This document shows, in pieces, positions 34,132 to 41,527 of a DNA stretch of 64,000 bases (within the stretch, counting starts at the first letter, position 1; the number at the start of each line of letters is the position of its first letter). A model generated the notes under the pieces. It had not been told where the DNA came from and did no database searches. It was given only the letters and a program-made list of their open reading frames with translations. This DNA comes from Flavobacterium psychrotrophum (GTDB lineage: Bacteria > Bacteroidota > Bacteroidia > Flavobacteriales > Flavobacteriaceae), in contig NZ_CP031557.1 in assembly GCF_003403075.1 (NCBI RefSeq), forward strand, positions 4,402,001 through 4,466,000, read 5' to 3'. The position numbers were made by a program, and so were the translations under genes.

Positions 34132-34211
34132 GCACAGATTATAAATCCGCGCCATCAAGAGGGGGATGGTCTGACTATGCTCATGCGATAGCGCGTATCT
34201 GTAATCCGTGC
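34132..34211. repeat. REP pair 4 (right of transposase)
   Basis: Units at 34132-34156 and 34187-34211. Both have a few substitutions (CACAGATTATAAATCCGCG; AGCGCGTATCTGTAATCCG), and the spacer is shorter than in the other pairs. Confidence 0.82.
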
Positions 34212-34242
34212 TTAATTTATGTATCACTTTATTGGTGTAATG

Positions 34243-34267
34243 GCACGGATTACAAATCCGCGCGATC
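34243..34267. repeat. Single REP unit without partner
   Basis: One left-type unit (GCACGGATTACAAATCCGCG core) with no inverted partner before the AraC-family gene at 34325. It marks the right limit of the REP cluster. Confidence 0.8.
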
Positions 34268-34324
34268 TCGTGTTATGCACTTGAAAAACTTTTCTACCTT
34301 TGATTTTTACAAATTTTCCTAAAA

Positions 34325-35254
34325 ATGGACAGCACCACACTCGAACAGTTTTACAGCAAAGAATTCCATAAAGGCAGAGGGGCAGGCGGCGGCCTGCTGC
34401 CGGAGGGCATCAGTAAAGAAATAGGCCATTTTAACGTGTTTAACGTAGGCGAGATTGTGGCCCAGTACCGCAAAAAACCCTTTATGCCCTATAACCGCAG
34501 GCTGTACTATAAGATAAGCTTTATTACCGGTCGCCACCGTGCCGAGTATGCCGATAAGGAAATAGAGATAGACAAATACGCACTGCTGTTTGCCACGCCA
34601 CGGCTACCGTATCGCTGGCTTCCGTTGGATGAAGAGCAGGGCGGATACTTTTGTATTTTTACTGAGGAGTTTTTGGTGCAAAGCAAAAGCGGTGTAGTAC
34701 TGGATGACCTGCCAATTTTCACGCCGGGAGGTTACCCCGTGTTTATGCTTAGCGATACTGAAGCGGAGGATATTAGAGCCATTTTTGAAAAAATGTACAA
34801 AGAGCTTTCCGGTAACTATGCCTATAAGTACGACCTGCTGCGCAACTACCTTATGGAGCTTATTCACTACGGGCAAAAGCTACAGCCCGATACTGCACTG
34901 TATACAGCAAATACATCATCGTCGCGCACAGCATCATTGTTCGCTGAGTTGCTGGAGCGTCAGTTTCCCATAGCGTCGTCAGGGCAAAAGCTAAGCCTGC
35001 GTACCGCGAAGGACTATGCCGAACGACTGGCCGTGCACGTTAACCACCTTAATAAAGTACTTAAAGAACATACGGGTAAAACCACTACCGAACTTATCAA
35101 GAACCGTATTGTGCAGGAAGCCAAGATCCTGCTCCGCCAAACGGACTGGAATATTAGCGAAATAGCCTATTCACTGGGGTTTGAAGAGGTGGCGCATTTT
35201 TCTAACTTCTTTAAGAAAGAAACTACGCTGTCGCCCGCAGGCTTCAGGGTATAG
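34325..35254 (+). CDS. AraC-family transcriptional regulator
   Basis: A 309-aa regulator with a cupin-like N-terminal sensor (about 30-130) and a C-terminal double helix-turn-helix (about 205-309). The second HTH has the family pattern NISEIAYSLGFEEVAHFSNFFKKETTLSPAGFR. The first includes AERLAVHVNHLNKVLKEHTGKTTTELI. It is followed on the same strand, 195 bases later, by an SDR oxidoreductase, and a regulator/SDR pairing of this type is common in Bacteroidota; regulation of that gene is an inference. Confidence 0.9.
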   Translation: MDSTTLEQFYSKEFHKGRGAGGGLLPEGISKEIGHFNVFNVGEIVAQYRKKPFMPYNRRLYYKISFITGRHRAEYADKEIEIDKYALLFATPRLPYRWLPLDEEQGGYFCIFTEEFLVQSKSGVVLDDLPIFTPGGYPVFMLSDTEAEDIRAIFEKMYKELSGNYAYKYDLLRNYLMELIHYGQKLQPDTALYTANTSSSRTASLFAELLERQFPIASSGQKLSLRTAKDYAERLAVHVNHLNKVLKEHTGKTTTELIKNRIVQEAKILLRQTDWNISEIAYSLGFEEVAHFSNFFKKETTLSPAGFRV

Positions 35255-35449
35255 TTTAGATTTAAAAAGCCTTGTGCTCTTTAACGCCGTAAGATAATGA
35301 GACAGCTTTGTGTTCTTCGTGAAAAACCTTGTACTCCTTGTGGTAAAGCTTACATGTTGGTTTGAATTTTGCAAATTTTAGATTGATATTCGCAAATGCT
35401 GCATTTTATAGATTTCGCAACTTTGTTGTATCAAAAAATTACAATAAAA

Positions 35450-36175
35450 ATGAAACTTACAAACAGCAAAATTTTAATAACAGGTGGTGCCAGCGGCATT
35501 GGCCTGGGTCTTACAGAACGTTTTGTATCATTGGGCAATACCGTAATAATTGTTGGCCGCCGTGCCGAACTGTTAGATGAGGTTGCCGCAAAATATCCGG
35601 GTAAGGTTGTTGCAAAAACAGCCGACCTTAGTAGCAAGGAGAGCCGCAAAGAATTGTACGACTGGGTAGCTGAAAACCATGCAGACTTAGAAGCCTTTAT
35701 TAACAACGCCGGTATCCAGAACTGGATGGACGTTTCTGATGCCGACTTCCTGGATCGTGCCCTTGCCGAAATTGTAACTAACATTGAAGCGCCACTGCAC
35801 CTTACGGCACTGTTTGCCAAATTGCCATCGCTTAAAACGCTGGTTAACGTTACATCGGGCCTTGCGTTTGTACCTGCCAGTAAAATTGCGGTGTACAGTG
35901 CTACTAAGGCGTTCTTCCATTCGTTTACACTAAGTACACGTTATATGTTAAAAGGTAAAGGTATCGAAGTAATAGAGCTTATACCGCCGGCACTGGATAC
36001 TGATCTTGGTGGTACGGGCATACACAGTCAGTTTCCTCCCGTTAGCGGATTTATCGATAGCGTTTTTGCCGATCTTGAGCAGGGCAAAACAGAGATTACA
36101 TATATGCACAGTACTGATATGGCTAACGGCGGCCCCGAAGTACTTAAGGCACGCTTTGATGTGCTTAATCCATAA
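35450..36175 (+). CDS. Short-chain dehydrogenase/reductase (DltE-like)
   Basis: A 241-aa classical SDR enzyme. TGGASGIG at residues 11-18 binds NAD(P), NNAG is at ~85-88, and the catalytic residues are S136, Y149 and K153 (YSATK). The start at 35450 gives a normal SDR N-terminus (MKLTNSKILITGG), while an in-frame ATG at 35396 would add a hydrophobic tail unlike the family. Upstream, TTG-N23-TAGATTTC (35382-35415) is a near match to the Bacteroidota promoter. The substrate is unknown; regulation by the preceding AraC protein is plausible. Confidence 0.87.
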   Translation: MKLTNSKILITGGASGIGLGLTERFVSLGNTVIIVGRRAELLDEVAAKYPGKVVAKTADLSSKESRKELYDWVAENHADLEAFINNAGIQNWMDVSDADFLDRALAEIVTNIEAPLHLTALFAKLPSLKTLVNVTSGLAFVPASKIAVYSATKAFFHSFTLSTRYMLKGKGIEVIELIPPALDTDLGGTGIHSQFPPVSGFIDSVFADLEQGKTEITYMHSTDMANGGPEVLKARFDVLNP

Positions 36176-36201
36176 AAATACACACACCACTTTTATTACC
36201 T

Positions 36202-36234
36202 ATCCCTGGAGGCTGCTGCTTTCAGGGATTTTTT
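36202..36234. terminator. Terminator between convergent SDR and umuD genes
   Basis: ATCCCTG (36202-36208) pairs with CAGGGAT (36223-36229), followed by TTTTTT. It serves the SDR gene on the plus strand and touches the umuD stop codon on the other. Confidence 0.65.
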
Positions 36235-36679
36235 ATATTATTTTTTTAATCACATAAGTAACCAGTCCCCACAGAACAAACTGATTTTGGTCGGTAACCG
36301 CTATGGGTTGGTAGGCAGGGTTTTCGGGCATCAGCAATAATCCGTCGGGTGTGTACTTAAGGCGTTTTACAGTAAACTCCCCATCTATCAGGCAAATGGC
36401 TATTCGGCCATCGGCAGGATCAAGGCTGCGGTCTACAACAAGCAGGTCGCCATCGTCTATGCCGGCATTTATCATAGAATGTCCTGATACTCTTATGTAA
36501 AAAGTGCTTAGTGCATTGCGGGTTAGGTATTTGTTGAGGTCGATCTTATACTCCATAAAATCGAGCGCGGGCGATGGAAATCCTGCTGACACGCCGTGCG
36601 TAAACAAAGGAAGTTCGATAAGGCTATCCGTTTCTGCCGGATGTATGCTCAGCCTTGGCTTGTTACTGTTTACCGGCAT
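36233..36679 (-). CDS. umuD: UmuD-like autoproteolytic subunit of error-prone polymerase
   Basis: A 148-aa S24-family LexA/UmuD peptidase without a DNA-binding domain. The self-cleavage site is A32-G33 in SAGFPSPA, the catalytic dyad is Ser68 in GHSM and Lys105 in FTVKRL. After RecA-stimulated cleavage UmuD' would activate the UmuC polymerase for translesion synthesis. Its ATG overlaps the last codons of umuC by 10 bases (36670-36679), so it is translated second. This is opposite to the usual umuD-umuC order. Confidence 0.9.
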   Translation of the reverse strand: MPVNSNKPRLSIHPAETDSLIELPLFTHGVSAGFPSPALDFMEYKIDLNKYLTRNALSTFYIRVSGHSMINAGIDDGDLLVVDRSLDPADGRIAICLIDGEFTVKRLKYTPDGLLLMPENPAYQPIAVTDQNQFVLWGLVTYVIKKII

Positions 36680-37941
36680 TGCACTGTAAGTATTTCGTTA
36701 ATATCGGTAGTATAGCGGGGCGAAAGCATTTTCTGGTTCATGTCCCAGGTTTTGGCAGCCTGTGTGGCCAAGCGCACAATGCGTTTGCCGTTCTTCTCAT
36801 TTACCTTGTCCATAGCTTTCATCAGGGCAAGGTGTCGAGGGTCTTCGTTGTTAAACAGGTTAAGCTGTTTTGCATCCTGCGGAATAAGTTCTGTAACAAT
36901 TATCCCGGCCTTTTTAAACCTTACCGTATTGGTTTCTGCCAGCATTTCTTTAAGCAGCTGTACGGCAACGGTGCTTATAGTAAGCGCAGAGTTTGTAGCA
37001 AAGGGTAGTGTAATGCCTTTACTGTAGTGGTACTTTGGGTCGTCTATACTGTGTTTGTCGGCTACCAGCATTACAATAACCATATGGCAGCAGGAATTTT
37101 GTTTGCGCAGTTTTTCGGCAGTAACGGTTGCAAAGGTACTTACGCGTTCGCGTATCAGGTCATAATCGGTAAGCTGTTTCGGGAAGCTCCGGGTGGTAGC
37201 AATGCTCTTTTTACTTTCAGGAACAGCACCATCGCCTATGGCGGGTATGCCCTCAAGCTCCATTTTTAAACGTAGTCCTACCACACCCCATTCTTTTTTT
37301 ATCCAGTCGTGCCAGTGTGGTTGTATGAGGTCGTATGCTGTAAGTATATTTTTCGCCTTAAGCCTTTTTGCCATACGTCTTCCTATGCCCCAAACGTCTT
37401 CTGCCTTAAGCCACTTAAGCGCTTTAAGGCGTTTTTCATCTGTATCCATAACATAAGTGCCGCCGGTGTGTTCCTGGTATTTCTTTGCAATGCGGTTTGC
37501 AGCTTTTCCCAGCGTTTTAGTGGGTGCTATACCTACACATATGGGCAGGCTGAGCCACTTCAATACTTTTTCACGCATTTGCTGTCCGTAGGCATGATGA
37601 TTTGTAATTGCTATTTCGTTAAGGTCAAGAAAGGCCTCGTCTATGCTGTATTCTTCAACATTTGGAGTAAAAGTGCGCATAATACCCATAACACGTTGGC
37701 TGAGGTCGCCATAAAGCGAATAATTACTGGAAAATACCTTTACTTTGTGCTGTTTTAAATGTGTACGAATCTTAAATTCCGGCGCAGCCATGGGTATGCC
37801 CAGTGCTTTAGCCTCTTCACTTCGCGATATAATGCATCCATCATTATTAGACAACACAATAACAGGCTTCTCCTGCCATTGCGGCTGAAAAACCCTCTCG
37901 CATGAGGCATAAAAGTTATTGCAGTCAATTAGTGCATACAT
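36670..37941 (-). CDS. umuC: UmuC-like Y-family DNA polymerase
   Basis: A 423-aa translesion polymerase. MYALIDCNNFYASCERVFQP holds the first catalytic Asp (D6) and the steric gate region, and YSIDEAF at ~98-104 gives the second acidic pair (D101, E102). The thumb and little-finger parts follow (GIAPTKTLGKAANRIAKK; the DUF4113-like end with WDMNQKMLSPRYTT). The start is set at 37941; an ATG 18 bases upstream is also open. The start codon overlaps the palindrome at 37940-37955, probably an SOS-type operator. Confidence 0.9.
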   Translation of the reverse strand: MYALIDCNNFYASCERVFQPQWQEKPVIVLSNNDGCIISRSEEAKALGIPMAAPEFKIRTHLKQHKVKVFSSNYSLYGDLSQRVMGIMRTFTPNVEEYSIDEAFLDLNEIAITNHHAYGQQMREKVLKWLSLPICVGIAPTKTLGKAANRIAKKYQEHTGGTYVMDTDEKRLKALKWLKAEDVWGIGRRMAKRLKAKNILTAYDLIQPHWHDWIKKEWGVVGLRLKMELEGIPAIGDGAVPESKKSIATTRSFPKQLTDYDLIRERVSTFATVTAEKLRKQNSCCHMVIVMLVADKHSIDDPKYHYSKGITLPFATNSALTISTVAVQLLKEMLAETNTVRFKKAGIIVTELIPQDAKQLNLFNNEDPRHLALMKAMDKVNEKNGKRIVRLATQAAKTWDMNQKMLSPRYTTDINEILTVQCR

Positions 37942-37955
37942 ACCTGCAAAGGTAT
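37940..37955 (-). promoter_or_regulatory. Palindromic operator and -7 box at the umuC start
   Basis: The inverted repeat ATACCT-TTGC-AGGTAT (minus strand) contains TACCTTTG, a full match to TAnnTTTG, six bases ahead of the ATG at 37941. A repressor here would cover both the promoter and the start codon, as a LexA-type SOS box does. No TTG is seen at -33. Confidence 0.5.
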
Positions 37956-38020
37956 ACATTAGCTATAAAATATAAGATTATATTCTGAATATTTTATTTA
38001 ATTCTTATAGTTGTGTTAGG

Positions 38021-38614
38021 CTATATAGCAGAACCGGGTTGCCACGGCATGCCATCTATAATATGATTAAGCCCTTCAGGCGTAATATTGAGGCAGGAAG
38101 CTATCATTTGTCGCGGTGCGCGTTCGTTTAATGTGGGTATCTTAGTAATAAGTCTGGAATATTTTTCTTCATCAGAAAATATCATATTATCAAGTATGTT
38201 GCGTGTAGTAACCTCGATGAATTTTTGTATTAGCAGGTTCATCATATCATTAAACCGCTGTATTTTAAACCGTAGGTTTTCCAGTTCATTATGTTCTATT
38301 AGTACCAGGCGTGTTGTTTCGAGTGCACGTGCACTGTACGGAATGGGTGTGCCCGTAAGCAGGCTGTTGCGGTCGCCTGCCCAAAATAATTCGGGCGCAA
38401 AACTCAGCGTTTTTTCTATACCTGCGCCATCAGTGGTGTAATTTACAAGCAGCCCGCCGCACACAAAACCATTGTATGGCCACAAGCTGCCCTCTGTAAA
38501 AAGAATTTCTCCGGCCTGCAAATCAACAACGGTTGCAACCGCTGCTATTTGTTGCAGTTCGGCTTCGCTATAATCTTCTTTTTCAAGCAGATATTTTTTA
38601 AAGTTATTTACCAT
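38021..38614 (-). CDS. Crp/Fnr-like cyclic-nucleotide-binding-fold regulator, paralogue 1
   Basis: A 197-aa protein with a cNMP-binding beta-barrel (about 20-115; QAGEILFTEG, GIEKTLSFAPELFWAGDRNSLLTG) and a C-terminal helical part. The end RAPRQMIASCLNITPEGLNHIIDG corresponds to the HTH of this group, but the recognition helix departs from the usual LSRIR pattern. It lacks the glycine/arginine residues of a canonical cAMP pocket. It is followed downstream on the minus strand by nothing until the umuC region and preceded by a paralogue at 38686-39258. Confidence 0.8.
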   Translation of the reverse strand: MVNNFKKYLLEKEDYSEAELQQIAAVATVVDLQAGEILFTEGSLWPYNGFVCGGLLVNYTTDGAGIEKTLSFAPELFWAGDRNSLLTGTPIPYSARALETTRLVLIEHNELENLRFKIQRFNDMMNLLIQKFIEVTTRNILDNMIFSDEEKYSRLITKIPTLNERAPRQMIASCLNITPEGLNHIIDGMPWQPGSAI

Positions 38615-38685
38615 GACTGATTTTGGCTTTAGCCAAATTTACGAAAAAATTAGCTGTACGGTTTTTAGTAATGTAGGATTTTATG

Positions 38686-39258
38686 TTATAATAATCTATT
38701 AATTAAATAAGATAAGACCTTGCATTCCATATCAAGGTAAGTAGCTATGGTATTTAATGGAGCGCGTTGTAACACAGTAGGGAATTTTGCAATAAAGGCA
38801 GCAAACTTTTCTTCGTCGTTAAAGTTTAGGGTTTCGGCCATTCGCGTTTGGTATGCGCTTAGGTTGCGCTGTATTAATGTGGTCATAAATTCGCTGAAAG
38901 GCGTAAGGTTGACACACAGCCTGTCAAAATCATCTTTGGTTATCAGTACAAGTTGGGTAGGCACAAGCGCTTCTACATTTACGGTAGAAGGTTTTCCGGT
39001 AAGCAGTCCCTCACGATCTCCGGTCCAGTAATGTTCCGGAGAAAAATTAATAGTAATGGGCTTTCCATCTAAACCTGTGCGGTATCCGCGGGTAAGCCCG
39101 CTGCACACAAAGGCATTATGGCCCCAAAGATCACCCTCTGTAATAAGTTTTTCGTTAGCTGCAAGCGAACGATAGCTACAAACTTTTTTAACCTGTTGTA
39201 GGTCTTCTTCCGTAAAGGCAGCCTTATCTTTTAAGTAGCTGCTAAACACCTCGAACAT
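38686..39258 (-). CDS. Crp/Fnr-like cyclic-nucleotide-binding-fold regulator, paralogue 2
   Basis: A 190-aa relative of its downstream neighbour with the same layout: beta-barrel (AANEKLITEGDLWGHNAFVCSGLTRGY, TINFSPEHYWTGDREGLLTGKPS) and a helical end RAPLNTIATYLDMECKVLSYLINRLL. The C-terminal HTH looks shortened. The divergent SDR gene starts 183 bases away, so this regulator may act on it; that is an inference from position. The tandem arrangement suggests a local duplication. Confidence 0.8.
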   Translation of the reverse strand: MFEVFSSYLKDKAAFTEEDLQQVKKVCSYRSLAANEKLITEGDLWGHNAFVCSGLTRGYRTGLDGKPITINFSPEHYWTGDREGLLTGKPSTVNVEALVPTQLVLITKDDFDRLCVNLTPFSEFMTTLIQRNLSAYQTRMAETLNFNDEEKFAAFIAKFPTVLQRAPLNTIATYLDMECKVLSYLINRLL

Positions 39259-39441
39259 CGTGCTGAATTTGCTGTCAAATGTATATAAAAATCTGTGCCG
39301 TGGGCAATTGAAACCACAGCTAACGCCATATTGCTTAAATTAAACGACGAGTAGTGTTAAAATAAGATTAAATCGGTTTCGCTTCATTATTAAGCAATAA
39401 TCTATTCGTAACTTTAGTATATAATTTTAAATAATTGAATC

Positions 39442-40194
39442 ATGTCATTATTAGCAGGTAAAGTGGCTTTTGTGTCGGGCGGTGGCTCTGGCATAGGCCG
39501 TGCAATTGCCGAAACATATGCCGCTGAAGGCGCAAAAGTAGTTATAGCCGATGTAAATGAAGAGCACGGCAGCGAAACTGTAAAAGCGATAGAAGCTGCC
39601 GGCGGTGTTGCTTTTTTTATAAAAGGAGATTCCAGCAAGCCGGAAGATAATAAAAAGTTTGTTGAAGAAACCGTAGCAAAATACGGCAGGCTTGATGTTG
39701 CCTGTAATAATGCGGGCATAGGTGGCCCTGCATTGCCAACAGGCGAATATACCATTGATGGCTGGGATAAGGTAATTGCGCTTAACCTTAGCGGTGTTTT
39801 TTATGCGTGCCGCTACCAGTTAGAGCAAATGGAAAAAAATGGTGGAGGTAATATTGTAAACATTGCCTCGATACACGGTACTGTAGCTGCGCCAAACAGT
39901 GTGGCATATACAGCATCTAAACATGGTGTGGTAGGGCTTACCAAAAATATTGCAACCGAATACGGACAAAAAAACATAAGGTGTAATGCTGTAGGGCCGG
40001 GCTATATAGAAACGCCTTTGCTTAGTGCTAACCTTGATGAAAACGCCATGAAAGCCATAGCCGCAAAAGCGCCGATGAACCGCCTGGGTACCCCTCAGGA
40101 AATAGCAGACCTCGTTGCTTTTCTAAGTTCAGATAAATCATCTTTTACTACTGGCGGGTATTTTATTGCAGATGGCGGATATACCGTAGTATAG
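39442..40194 (+). CDS. Short-chain dehydrogenase/reductase (FabG/glucose dehydrogenase-like)
   Basis: A 250-aa classical SDR. GGGSGIG at residues 13-19 binds the cofactor, D37 after the second strand hints at NAD(H), NNAG is at 89-92 and the catalytic residues are S143, Y156 and K160 (YTASK). The end SSFTTGGYFIADGGYTVV is the standard FabG-like C-terminus. Reaction unknown; close relatives act on 3-oxoacyl, sugar or alcohol substrates. It is divergent from the Crp-like paralogues. Confidence 0.88.
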   Translation: MSLLAGKVAFVSGGGSGIGRAIAETYAAEGAKVVIADVNEEHGSETVKAIEAAGGVAFFIKGDSSKPEDNKKFVEETVAKYGRLDVACNNAGIGGPALPTGEYTIDGWDKVIALNLSGVFYACRYQLEQMEKNGGGNIVNIASIHGTVAAPNSVAYTASKHGVVGLTKNIATEYGQKNIRCNAVGPGYIETPLLSANLDENAMKAIAAKAPMNRLGTPQEIADLVAFLSSDKSSFTTGGYFIADGGYTVV

Positions 40195-40224
40195 TTTTTT
40201 ACATAGATGTTTTATATATAAAAG

Positions 40225-40262
40225 AAGGAGGCTCACGTTACCACGCGCGATGCCTCCTTTCG
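40225..40262 (+). terminator. Terminator after the FabG-like gene
   Basis: AAGGAGGC (40225-40232) pairs with GCCTCCTT (40252-40259) followed by a short T-rich tail, 31 bases after the stop codon. Confidence 0.65.
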
Positions 40263-40691
40263 TTTAAAATAGCACTACTTATTTTACTTTTTAAAATCGG
40301 GTCAAAAACCATTTTATCCCGTAATGTTTTTGACTCTTAAGGTCTTACCTTTTTGGTTAGAGTTGTAAACATAATAAAATATTTTAACATATATAGCTAA
40401 ATTGTTAAATAATGTGATAAACCGATTGATTTTTAAGATAAAAAACCTGATTACTAAAACGATGTAGGAATATTATTGCGTTTATATGAGTTTTTCTCTT
40501 TTTTTTGTTGATTTGCTAAAGTCTTTTTGTTGCCGTTGCTAATGAGAGCCTGTAAATTGATTTAATTTTCGTGTAAAGCCAGTATTTGCGTAGCTTTTTG
40601 CATTGTGATATTGCTTAAAACAAAAAAACACGCCAAAAATTTCATTATCAGCTAAAAAACAATTTTATTTGGGGTTCAGGAAATATATAAT
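40263..40691. other. AT-rich intergenic region with an inverted repeat
   Basis: Upstream of the NUDIX-type regulator. GTCAAAAAC (40301-40309) and GTTTTTGAC (40326-40334) form a perfect 9-bp inverted repeat. No promoter matching both boxes and no reading frame worth calling were found. Confidence 0.4.
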
Positions 40692-41441
40692 ATGGAATTG
40701 AAAGACATCCTGATACAGCGCAGTACTGAGTTGTATCAAAATTACTTACCGCATATATCGATAGACTGTGTTGTCTTTGGTTTTCATGAGGCATCGCTTA
40801 AGGTACTTTTAGTACGCATGAAGGGCCAGGAAGACGGCTGGGCATTACCGGGAGGTTATATGGGAAAAGATGAGGTAATGAAAAAAGCCGCTGACCGTAT
40901 TTTGACCGAACGTACAGGTGCTACAAACATTTATCTGCAACAGTTTAGAGTGTTTGATGAACTGGATAGGGTAGGCGATTTTTTTAAAGATTATCCGCAT
41001 GGACAATGGCACGCACAACGTTTTGTATCGGTAGGATTTTACGCTTTGGTAGATTATACAGATGTTACACCTGTTATAGATGAGTATAGCGACGCCTGTG
41101 AATGGATGGATGTAGACAGCCTGCCCGGTATGGTAATGGATCATCGTGCTATTTTAGACAAGGCGCTTATAACACTGCGCAGGCAGCTTAACTATAAGCC
41201 TGTAGGGAATAAATTGCTTCCCGAAGAATTTACCATGCCTGAGCTGCAAAAGCTTTATGAGATAATATTAGGCAAAAGCCTTAATCGCGGAAATTTTTAT
41301 CGTAAGATGATGGCTTATAATATTCTTGATAAGCAGGAGGGTACCCGTAAGGGAGGTGCGCACAAAGCGCCTAACCTCTACAAGTTTAACCTTGAGCGGT
41401 ATAAAGAAGCGCTTAAAGACGGTTTTAAAGAAGGATGGTAA
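40692..41441 (+). CDS. NrtR-type NUDIX-domain transcriptional regulator
   Basis: A 249-aa protein with an N-terminal NUDIX fold (about 20-150) and a C-terminal winged helix (about 170-245, ending ...APNLYKFNLERYKEALKDG). The NUDIX box spans G55-G76 but two of its three catalytic glutamates are replaced (R69-I-L-T-E73-R-T-G), so hydrolysis is unlikely and the domain should act as a ligand sensor. Characterised relatives are the NAD regulator NrtR and the arabinose regulator AraR of Bacteroides. No sugar or NAD gene is next to it, so its regulon is unknown. Confidence 0.85.
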   Translation: MELKDILIQRSTELYQNYLPHISIDCVVFGFHEASLKVLLVRMKGQEDGWALPGGYMGKDEVMKKAADRILTERTGATNIYLQQFRVFDELDRVGDFFKDYPHGQWHAQRFVSVGFYALVDYTDVTPVIDEYSDACEWMDVDSLPGMVMDHRAILDKALITLRRQLNYKPVGNKLLPEEFTMPELQKLYEIILGKSLNRGNFYRKMMAYNILDKQEGTRKGGAHKAPNLYKFNLERYKEALKDGFKEGW

Positions 41442-41461
41442 TAGTCATCTGCTAAAAATAC

Positions 41462-41519
41462 GATATTATATAAAATAAATGAGGCGCCATATAGCGCCTC
41501 ATTTATTTTATATAATATC
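41462..41519. terminator. 26-bp perfect palindromic bidirectional terminator
   Basis: Bases 41462-41487 and 41494-41519 are perfect reverse complements with a 6-base loop CATATA. The GC core is GAGGCGC/GCGCCTC and the outer arms are A/T-rich, giving an oligo-U-like tail in both directions. It stands between the convergent NUDIX gene and nuoN. Confidence 0.85.
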
Positions 41520-41527
41520 CGGAATAT

